Source: Adiantum capillus-veneris (lineage: Eukaryota; Streptophyta; Polypodiopsida; Polypodiales; Pteridaceae). From it: a DNA stretch of 64,000 nt. The stretch is from contig CM043968.1 of NCBI GenBank assembly GCA_014529385.2, positions 8,536,648 through 8,600,647 of the forward strand. The letters run 5' to 3'. Positions 56,311-64,000 of the stretch are shown in pieces; the first letter of the stretch is position 1, and each line of letters opens with the position of its first letter. The notes beneath the pieces are model-generated. The model ran no database searches. It saw only the letters and a list, made by a program, of their open reading frames with translations, and was not told where the DNA came from. Both the position numbers and the translations under genes were made by a program.

Positions 56311-57060
56311 GGAGCTAACATCTGAAGGTTCGATGTCTTATAGGAAATGTAATGAGGTGCTTGAGTGGGAGAAGCAATTTGTTTCAAATGTTCAAAGTGG
56401 ATTGCAAGCATGTGATGTACTTAAATATGAGCATGTTATTTTAGGAATCTTTGAAAAGGTTTCTTATGTGGAATGAGCCAAGTGAGATTAGGTGTGTATA
56501 TCCAAATGTTGTTGCACCTATGGTTTTACTTATTGTTCCTCATATTCCTTGGAGTTTATATCCAATTCCTATTCCTAAAGATTATCTGCCAAAGCTTATT
56601 GACTTGCCAATGAGAAGATATGTAAGGGTATTTTGGAATTGTCATGCGCTCCATATTCTAATAGGTGGTTTATTGTTCCAAAGAAGAATATCCTAGCTAT
56701 CCCAAAAACAAAACTCAATTGTTAGATAATATAATACGTACTTTGGACTCCCACAATACACAATTCAAAGAGAATATCGCAGTGAAGATTGACAACTTGA
56801 CGAGGACCGAATTTGCTTGGAGTCAGTTACCCATCCAAATGGTCTTTGTATTATAATTCTCTCTCGAAGAGAGCTTTGATTACAACACAACTTGTGATCT
56901 TGAGGAGCTTTCCTTAAACCAAGACGACGATGTTCTTCAAGATTTGGTGTAACCCTCCTTCCCAAACCCTAAACACTCTAGCAGGGAGAAAGAACTGTTG
57001 GGTCAGAGGAGATGAGGGTGAAAAAAGTATTTTTCAAGCAGAACATTACTTCGTATATGC
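56311..57060 (+). other. Unidentified open readings
   Basis: Two + strand frames carry protein-like text: 56391-56696 ('WEKQFVSNVQSGLQACDVLK', 'DYLPKLIDLPMRRYVRVFWN') and 56665-56856 ('KNKTQLLDNIIRTLDSHNTQ', 'KIDNLTRTEFAWSQL'). A shift joins them near 56660-56690. I do not recognise the family. It could be the gag of another element or a relic of a host gene. Confidence 0.35.
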
Positions 57061-57184
57061 TTACTCCATGGGTAAGCACTTAACATAGCTTAGCATAATA
57101 GAGTAGTAGAAGTTGATGATGAAGAATAAGATAAAGCTTTCACTTGCTTGGATTTGCATCCATATCCAAGTTCTTGAGCATAGA

Positions 57185-57302
<118 letters not shown>

Positions 57303-57500
57303 TTGCTTGGCTCTTGAGAGTGTGTGAATGAGAAAGAAGGGAGCCAAAAAATCCAAAGATCCTTTGCTTTAATACTCATGCAAACCTGACAACTAGTCTT
57401 CAAATGGAATGCATACAATTTGACCAATGAGAAGAAAACACTCCATAATGCAACTCATGCATGCTCACACACTTGTCCATGCTTTCTATGCTTGAAAAAT

Positions 57501-57535
57501 CCCCCCCCCCCCCCCCCCCCCCCCCCCCACCCCTC
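57501..57535. repeat. C run (about 28 bp)
   Basis: A homopolymer C followed by ACCCCTCCC. Length is uncertain for sequencing reasons. Confidence 0.88.
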
Positions 57536-57625
57536 CCTGCTATAACGTTAACCTGATGTTTGATATAATCTAAAGCTTGAATTCTATGCATTAAATCCTT
57601 GTCTATCAATCTACACTGCCACATT

Positions 57626-58265
57626 CTAATCACTAAGCACTCCCAATTGTGCATCATCCAATTTTGATGAATCCCTTGTCCACTTTTTAAACACATTCAA
57701 AGAGGTTTTGGTCTTCAATAGTTTCCTTTGAACTTGTTTCAATTTCTTTGTGAGTTGATCCACCTGTTTCTCATACTCTTCCGTCTTAGTATGATGTTCC
57801 ACCTTTAACTTTACCCATTCTGACTCTTTAGTCCTCATAAGTCTTTATACTGATCTATCTTCAGTCTCATCTCAGTTTAATCAATGCATGTGTCATCTTG
57901 CCAGGATGACTTTTCACCAACATTTTCAATTCCTCCAGTTTACACAAAATAGAATCTGCTATGTCCATCGAACTATCCTCTTGTTCCAAAGCAACATACT
58001 GAAAACCACCCCCCAAATACTTTTGTTCCACTACAGCTGCCTTGCTACCCAATTTCAGGGCATCAATGAACAATTACTTCTCCTTTAGATTCACAAGGAC
58101 TCCAAGCTTACCAAATTGTAAGTTATCATAGAAAACCATTTCCACTCCTCTTCTATTGAGATTTTTTATATCTTTGACACTCTACCACATCCATTGGTGA
58201 ATACCCATCAACAAATCCACCTACACTTTCTTCTTGTCATTCTTGGTGGAAATACTCCTTGAAAT
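57626..58265 (-). other. Coiled-coil-like relics of unknown origin
   Basis: Minus-strand readings 57626-57838 ('KTEEYEKQVDQLTKKLKQVQ' and a K-rich heptad pattern) and 57867-58073 ('DSILCKLEELKMLVKSH'). No family was recognised. They follow the truncated integrase of E8 and probably belong to another element joined there. Confidence 0.35.
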
Positions 58266-59201
58266 CTACCCCTTGACAACATCAAAAGGCAATGTTGCAA
58301 ATAGAGCCTGTAGATATGGAGTCATCCTTTTTTTCTCTCTAGTTTTCCTTGTGTCCTCGAGGTAAACATCAGCTTGTAGACATTTCCACAAGATTTCATT
58401 AACAAAATGTATACCTCTATTACTAACAATCTCAATAGGCGTCCCGTAGCGTGTAAACACATATTCCTACAAGAACTGTGACGTCATTCGTGCATCATTT
58501 CTTTGAGTAGCCTTAACTTCTATCCACTTTGTCAGATAATCCGTCGCAACGATGATATATCCCACATGAGTTATGTATGCCGGTGGTGCTATGGGTCCAA
58601 CAAAGTCAATTCCCCATTTAGCAAACGTGTGTGCCCTAATCATTGGTCTCATGGGCATTTCATCTTTGCGAATTGGTAACTTCGTTCGTTGACATTCATC
58701 ACATCTTCTAACGTAAGTGTCTATGTCCATGAACAATGTAGGCCACCATATTCCAGCAAACATGATTATCTTGGATGTACGTTCAACTAAAAAATGGCCA
58801 CCTGCTTGTCCAGCATGTGCCTCTTGAAGAATAGGCAAATATTCTCGCTCAGTGGCACAAAGTCTTAACTGATTGTCGTTACAACGTTTATATAATTGAT
58901 TTCCAATCATCATGTAAGATTGTGCCTCTCTGTCTATAGAGCTTATCCTTATTTGTGCCATCTCTAATGGAAACGGTTTTCCTTGTAAATAATCCAAGAT
59001 ATATCTACTCCACTGAGGTGCTATAGCAACATAAAATAAGGTTGCATACTCTAGAGGTGTTTTAACCAAATACACATGACAGCTTTGCACATACTTGTGT
59101 GTGTCCAATTTCATGTTTGGCCAATACACGCCTAATCTGATCAAATTTTGATATGTACTTTGTTTGCCATGATGAGTACAACCTACATTTTGATGTGCGT
59201 C
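58266..59201 (-). pseudogene. E8 integrase with duplicated zinc-finger region, truncated
   Basis: From high to low: finger region 1 'DAHQNVGCTHHGKQSTYQNL' and 'VYWPNMKLDTHKYVQSCHVY' (last Cys changed to Tyr); a spacer; finger region 2 'QEAHAGQAGGHFLVERTSKI' and 'IWWPTLFMDIDTYVRRCDEC'; catalytic core 'TFAKWGIDFVGPIAPP', 'VATDYLTKWIE', 'FTRYGTPIEIVSNRGIHFVN'. The second catalytic Asp (S-D-x-G) reads Asn. The sequence leaves the integrase after 'NEILWKCLQADV' near 58370, so the Glu and C-terminus are missing. Confidence 0.85.
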
Positions 59202-59729
59202 TCAAAGATATAGGGTGATTTTAGATGGTTCTATGCATAAGCGTAAAACTCCATCAATCCCTTGATGATACAGTCGACCACTTATTAGCTGAAAAGGGCC
59301 ACTCTGCTCAATAATCTCTTTGTCAACTGATTTATTTGCGTTTATTGCCAATGTTCCTATAGATAGAAGAGTTACAATATCTTCACTCCATTTTGGAATC
59401 ATTTCAATGTTAAAGAGATAAGCGTCTAGCAAATCATATTCAACTCCGTTGGGTGCCTCACCATTGGTCAATCTAAAAAGGTGATCTGCTCGTTGATGAG
59501 TAGTTCCTTTCTTTACCACCACAGTGAAATCAAACTCAAGCAATATAATAAACCACCTTACAATACGTCCTGTATTACATGGCTTATTAACAAGGTACAA
59601 CAATGCTTGGTGATCCACACAGAAGACAAATTGATTAGCTAGAAGATAATGCTTGAATTTCTTCACAGCATATATCATTCCCAATCCTTCCCTTTCTGTG
59701 GTTCTATAATTCTTTTCAGCAGCATTTAA
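59202..59729 (-). pseudogene. E8 RNase H
   Basis: 'NYRTTEREGLGMIYAVKKFK', 'HYLLANQFVFCVDHQALLYL' and 'FTVVVKKGTTHQRADHLFR'. In-frame stops at both ends: a TAA after 'YASR' near 59729 and a TGA after 'ITLYL' near 59202. The same frame continues across both. The domain has the D, E, D residues ('HVDTSAFAVGCILAQPGEG' lies in the previous block). Confidence 0.9.
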
Positions 59730-60749
59730 TTAGCGACTAGCATAGCAAATAGAAAAATCCATATTGCCTTCCCCTGGTTGTGCCAATATGCATCCCACAG
59801 CAAAAGCAGAGGTATCTACATGCACATGAAAGACCTTACTCCAATCTGAAGCTTTTAGTATAGGTGCAGAGATAAGCGCTTGCTTAAGTTTTTGGAACGA
59901 TTTCTCGCATTCATCCGTCCATATAAAGACCACTATTAATGCGTAAAGAGGTTTTGCAACTATCGCATACATGTAGATAAACTTTCTGTAATATCCACAA
60001 TGTCTCATGAAAGATTGAACCTGCTTTACATTAGTAGATCTTGGCAATTCAACAATAACCTTGATCTTATCCATATCAATTGAAATACCATTTGCAGAAA
60101 CTATATGTCCCAAGGTTTTTCCTTGTCTAACCATAAATACGCACTTCTTTGGATTCAAACATATACGATATGTGCGACATTTGTTAATCACTTTCTTGAG
60201 ATGATCGATATGACAATCTCTTAAGAGCGAATGAACACACAAATCATCCATGTAGATTTCCAAGAATATTCGTACAGAATCTTTAAACGCGTGAGACATT
60301 AGTCATTGAAACGTAGTTGGTGCATTCGTCAACCCAAAAGGCATTACCCGAAATGCAAATATCCCCCATTCCGTTGCAAAGGCTGTTTTATGTTGGTCCT
60401 CTGGCTTGATTGCAAGTTGGTTGTAGCCTGAAAAACGATCCAAAAAACTATATGCGTGTTTATCAGCTACCCTTTCCAACACATGATCAATGATAGGAAG
60501 AGGATATTGATCCCTAATGGTAGCAGCATTTACCTGTTTCAGATTAACGCACACTCTCAATTTACCATTTTTCTTTGGTACTACCACAATGGGTGATACC
60601 CACTTCGTGTATTCTATCTCATATATAAATTCAACTTCCCTTAGTTTATCAATCTCTTCTTTTATCTTTTTCGCAGAAGTTTCAGGATAGGTATAAGGAC
60701 GTTTTCTGCTTGGCTTTGCATCTGATTTTAGGGAAATCGAATGTGACAT
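59730..60749 (-). pseudogene. E8 reverse transcriptase (Athila/Tat-like gypsy)
   Basis: 'KLREVEFIYEIEYTKWVSPI', 'VVPKKNGKLRVCVNLKQVNA', 'RDQYPLPIIDHVLERVADKH', 'YSFLDRFSGYNQLAIKPEDQ', '[20 protein letters not shown]', a TGA at about 60302, then 'FLEIYMDDLCVHSLLRDCHI' (catalytic YMDD), 'NPKKCVFMVRQGKTLGHIVS', 'VQSFMRHCGYYRKFI' and 'APILKASDWSKVFHVHVDTS'. Wording such as 'FSGYNQ..I..EDQ.KT.F' points to the non-chromovirus Athila/Tat side of gypsy. One nonsense change apart, it is intact. Confidence 0.92.
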
Positions 60750-62696
60750 ATGTCTGGATCAGCCCCTTTTAAATCTTTGTAAGACCATGCAAATATATCT
60801 TTATATTCCTTTAATGTCTTTATGAGCAATTCTTCTTCTTCCGGAGATAGATCGATAGCAATATAAGCAGGTTTAGGTTCTTCTCCTAGCTCTGCCAAAT
60901 CTATCTTCTTAGCATCCTCAGGTCCATCATAAGATTTCTCGGGTTCACGCTCTCTAATTGGTTGTTCAACAACCAATCGTCTATCTTGGATCGTATATTT
61001 CTTGTAGTGAGAGGGTACGCTTATAGCATCCTTATCTTTATCACTCTTATCACTACTCTCCATTTCCGTCGTCCATACCTCTTGTATGGTCTTTTTGAGT
61101 TCTCTGAATTTCTTTTTTCGCTCGACTTTTGTCCAATTTGGTTCTTCTCCAACCCTCTCTGGTTTTCCCTTAGTTTTATTCTTTTTTTTTGTTTTCTTTG
61201 TTTGGTTTTGTTTTTCTTTTCCCTTCTGTAGAGTGCATAGAGTATAATCCAGATACCTTGTCCTTAATGCAGTCATAAGCTCCAACATATGTTAGATATG
61301 TGGTCTTTCCTTTCAACACAGGCATTGGATTAACTCATAACCCTTTCTTATCTCTTTTTTCCTGATATCTCTTTCGTCTGCGAGGTTTTTGATTAGTAAA
61401 ATTATAAAATACCTCTGGAGCAGGCTCTTCGTCACTTCCTTGTGCATCAGATTTCTCATCATCAGCATTCATATCAAAGTAATCACTTGCGTCATGGAAC
61501 TCGTCATCACATTCTGGCTCCAAGATGTCAACCTCAGCTTGACTTTCATTTAGACTTACTTCTGAATCAGTGCTTGCATCCAAGTCTCTAATAGAAACTT
61601 CATCTTGAATTCTTAAACATTACACTGACCTTTTTAACTCTTCTAGGGTTTCATTGTTAAGCTCGGTTTCATCCTCTTCAAGAATGGTACTCAACATGTA
61701 TAATGAGCTTATATCTAGTCCATTCTCATCACAGAACTTTATAGGAGTCACTTCATTGACACACACATCTAAGGTGGCCAGATTCTATGTCCATTCAAGT
61801 GGTTCCATCTGCTCTTTCGAAAAGGGATCAGGAATATAGTGTGGATCTTCGAAAGATCTTTCCCTTTTACATTCTTCCCTTGCAAGGCTTTCACAATCCG
61901 AAGCTCCACACATCCATAAGTGAGCTTTGGAACTGAGCCAAGCAAGCACTTCAGACTCTTCACTTGTAGCGGAATCAAAATCCTCTACTGGTGTTTGATT
62001 CACATCTCTACAGCTGTGATCTCTTAAGTTTATTCTAGTGACATTCCCCATATGCCTTAAGTAGATATAATCAAAACCCCAATATTGAACCATCTTCAAT
62101 TAGCGCATAAAGGGTCTCCCTAGAATAATATCATAATTATTCTTGGTACCAAAATCTACGACAGCAAAGGTGTGTTCATATTCAATTCCACATGACGTCA
62201 CTACGACTTGTTCCAGAATTCCAATTGGTCGTTCAATATGACCATCAGCTAACTGAAGCTTTAGTTTGGTCTGGCAAAGAGCAGGTTTTTCCCACTTTTC
62301 CTATATTGCTTTGGTGGCAATGGCAACACCTGCACCACTGTCCAGAATGGCCGTGGTTTTTACACCCTTATATTCTATTGGCTTTGTGGTATTCCCATCT
62401 TCTCCTTCACAATAATCTCCTACTTTGTTAATAGAAACTGATTTAGCATTCTTTCGAGGCATTTCCCAGTCCTCTATTTCCCGTTCTATGGTCTGTATAG
62501 GACTTTGTATACCCATTTTCTCTAAACACTTTCCCAATTCTCTCCACATCTAAGGTCTAACCTTCAGCTATTGTCAATGTGCATTTCGCGGGGGTAGATA
62601 GGAATTCCTGTAATCCTTGCGAATCCAAGACTGGCTTGTTAGCTCTCTTTTGGGAAGGCAGTACCATAATATCTGATCCTTCCTCATACGGTCCCA
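60728..62696 (-). pseudogene. E8 gag/protease region
   Basis: 62301-62549: 'EYKGVKTTAILDSGAGVAIA' is an aspartic protease active site with D-S-G intact. 62557-62696: 'MGPYEEGSDIMVLPSQKRAN' and 'LQEFLSTPAKCTLTIAEG' (upstream part). 61785-62099, 61335-61583 (very acidic, 'EPECDDEFHDASDYFDMNAD') and 60728-61288 (Lys/Glu-rich, then 'KTLKEYKDIFAWSYKDLKGA' and 'DPDICHIRFP', the phrase just before RT) complete the protease-RT linker. A one-base shift lies near 60740. Confidence 0.8.
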
Positions 62697-62729
62697 TGTA
62701 GGGTGGTGAAAGAGTGCGATAGCGGGAAG

Positions 62730-62820
<91 letters not shown>

Positions 62821-62991
62821 ACGCACGCACGCACGCACACACCATAGCCACACACACACAAGCTTTGAGGGGGAGAGCCAAGTGCCCCCTTTCTTCTTCT
62901 CTCGCAATATGCACTAAGGCACAATACACTTATGACTTAGTGTTAGTGGCTCACTAGTGTATATCTGTACACTTAGGGTTAGGTGCAGACA
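62697..62991 (-). repeat. E9 3' LTR (about 295 bp), with GA microsatellite
   Basis: Sense minus: TGTCTGCACCTAACCCTAAG at 62991 to about ACCACCCTACA at 62697. TG...CA ends; the outer end is inferred from where the E8 reading starts. It includes the GA/CT microsatellite and ACGC repeats. The bases left of it (62692-62696, TCCCA) would be the target-site duplication. Confidence 0.6.
62733..62836. repeat. (GA)n and (ACGC)n microsatellites
   Basis: GA repeats 62733-62819 (about 87 bp), then ACGC repeats to about 62836 and CA repeats near 62855. The long Ser/Leu readings here are repeat artefacts. Confidence 0.95.
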
Positions 62992-63005
62992 TTCTCCCTC
63001 TTGAT
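62992..63005 (-). other. Polypurine tract of E9
   Basis: The minus strand reads ATCAAGAGGGAGAA directly before the LTR start TGTCTGCACC. Confidence 0.8.
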
Positions 63006-63046
63006 GGCCGATGTGGGAGACCATAAGAATGGAAGAGAAACACTCT

Positions 63047-64000
63047 TCACCCAATGACCATCAACTCACGACAGTGTTGAAACTGATGGCTGGAGAGACT
63101 CTTAGTGAGTGCATCCGCTGTGTTCTCTAACGTAGGAATCTTCACTAAGTCAAGGCTCTTGTTTGCCAAGAATTCACGACTGAAGTGATAACGCACATCA
63201 ATGTGTTTTGTTCTTGAATGAAACACCGGATTATTAGCCAAGGCAATAGCACTCTGACTGTCACAATGAAGAACCGGTAAACACTGCTCAAATCCAAGAT
63301 CCTTGACTAGGCGAGCAAGCCAAATAGCTTCTTTGCATGCTTCACTTAATGCAACATACTCTGCCTCTGTAGTGGAAATGGATGTACAATCTTGAAGAAC
63401 TGATCTCCAAGAAATAGCAGAACCAGCAAATGTGTAAATCCAACCTGTTGTTGATTTACGACTATCAACACAGCCTACATAATCATTGTCTACAAATCCC
63501 TTAATGGATAACTCTCCACGACCATAGCATAAATGTTTGTCTTCTGTGCCACTCAAGTATCTGAGAATCGACTTGACAGCATCCCAATGCTTTTTACCAG
63601 GATTAGATATGAATCTGTTGACAACTCCCACTGCATGTGCAATGTCAGGTCTCGTAGCCACCATTGCATACATGAGACTACCACAAGCTGAAGCATAAGG
63701 AACCTTAGCCACTGCGGATTTTTCCTCAACAGATTTGGGACAATCATTCTTGCTAAGTTTCAAATATGTAGGCAATGGAGTACTGAATGCCTTCCCCTTC
63801 TGCATGTTGAAACGATCAAGAACCTTATGCACATACTCCTTCTTAGATAAGTATAACAATCTCTTCTTACGGTCTCGAGTAATGCGCATACCCAAAATGT
63901 GATTGGCCTCACCCAAATCTTTCATGTCAAACTGACTCTTTAGCTTCATTTTGAGGTCAGCAATGTCTTTCTTTGAATGACCAGCAATGAGCATGTCATC
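63047..64000 (-). CDS. E9 copia polyprotein: RT C-terminus and RNase H, open to the window edge
   Basis: An unbroken minus-strand frame of more than 315 residues, cut by the right edge at the catalytic 'DDMLIAGHSKKDIADLK'. It has 'FDMKDLGEANHILGMRITRD', 'YVHKVLDRFNMQKGKAFSTP', 'ACGSLMYAMVATRPDIAHAV', then RNase H 'GFVDNDYVGCVDSRKSTTGW', 'ISTTEAEYVALSEACKEAIW', 'LHCDSQSAIALANNPVFHSR' and 'TKHIDVRYHFSREFL'. Known role: reverse transcription of a Ty1/copia element. No stop is seen before the natural end 'FQHCRELMVIG', so it is the youngest-looking coding sequence of the elements here. Confidence 0.95.
   Translation of the reverse strand, partial: DDMLIAGHSKKDIADLKMKLKSQFDMKDLGEANHILGMRITRDRKKRLLYLSKKEYVHKVLDRFNMQKGKAFSTPLPTYLKLSKNDCPKSVEEKSAVAKVPYASACGSLMYAMVATRPDIAHAVGVVNRFISNPGKKHWDAVKSILRYLSGTEDKHLCYGRGELSIKGFVDNDYVGCVDSRKSTTGWIYTFAGSAISWRSVLQDCTSISTTEAEYVALSEACKEAIWLARLVKDLGFEQCLPVLHCDSQSAIALANNPVFHSRTKHIDVRYHFSREFLANKSLDLVKIPTLENTADALTKSLSSHQFQHCRELMVIG

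Noticed and set aside
62557-62957. Ser/Leu-rich and Arg/Glu-rich open readings
   Set aside because: Translation of the GA/CT microsatellite; only the part outside the repeat shows gypsy text.

Overview
The window is nuclear DNA of a land plant with a large, repeat-rich genome. A homosporous fern is my best guess, held at moderate confidence. The evidence is one intron-rich gene of the plant syntaxin SYP61 type, a decayed pentatricopeptide-repeat (PPR) sequence of the fern/moss style ('NALVDMYAKCG', 'CFQQVQREGL'), and dense Ty3/gypsy, Ty1/copia and LINE sequence with many CT and C tracts. No prokaryotic gene organisation, CRISPR array or tRNA/rRNA gene was seen.

The only host gene that reads as functional runs on the + strand from 7043 to 41879. 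Seven coding exons (7043-7141, 8702-8815, 8935-9048, 9326-9492, 41449-41539, 41620-41685, 41772-41879) join in phase at GT-AG borders to give a 252-residue Qc-SNARE of the SYP61/syntaxin-6 family, with a C-terminal membrane anchor. Intron 4 (9493-41448) is about 32 kb, 42 times the coding length, and is filled with retrotransposons.

Region by region: 1-4883 holds two antisense Ty3/gypsy elements (E1 inserted into E2). 4884-7042 is the upstream region of the SYP61 gene. 7043-9492 holds exons 1-4. Intron 4 then contains a LINE endonuclease piece, a + strand chromovirus E3 with its 3' LTR (11237-16336), LINE-B1 (16342-18720), family-A LTR elements in both orientations (18720-21781), and a nested stack. 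In that stack, family-A element E5 (3' LTR 21050-21781, gag 37925-39084) carries LINE-C (about 22446-37925). LINE-C carries chromovirus E4 (23272-30781, 5-bp duplication CAACC) and a solo family-A LTR (31854-33333, duplication GCCCA). The E4 LTR itself carries a solo LTR (28910-30288, duplication ACGTA). Removing the inserts leaves a LINE of about 6.5 kb, a normal full length, which supports the reconstruction. LINE-B2 (39100-40530) follows, then exons 5-7.

Downstream of the gene lie a PPR pseudogene (43381-44720), poorly recognisable AT-rich sequence with a possible gag fragment (to about 51800), a decayed + strand gypsy E6 (51810-53640), a decayed + strand copia E7 (53880-56310), microsatellites, an antisense gypsy E8 (58266-62696), and the 3' end of an antisense copia E9 (62697-64000) inserted into E8. 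E6 and E8 appear to share a duplicated integrase zinc-finger (HHCC) region. All boundaries and homologies were read by eye; no database search was possible.
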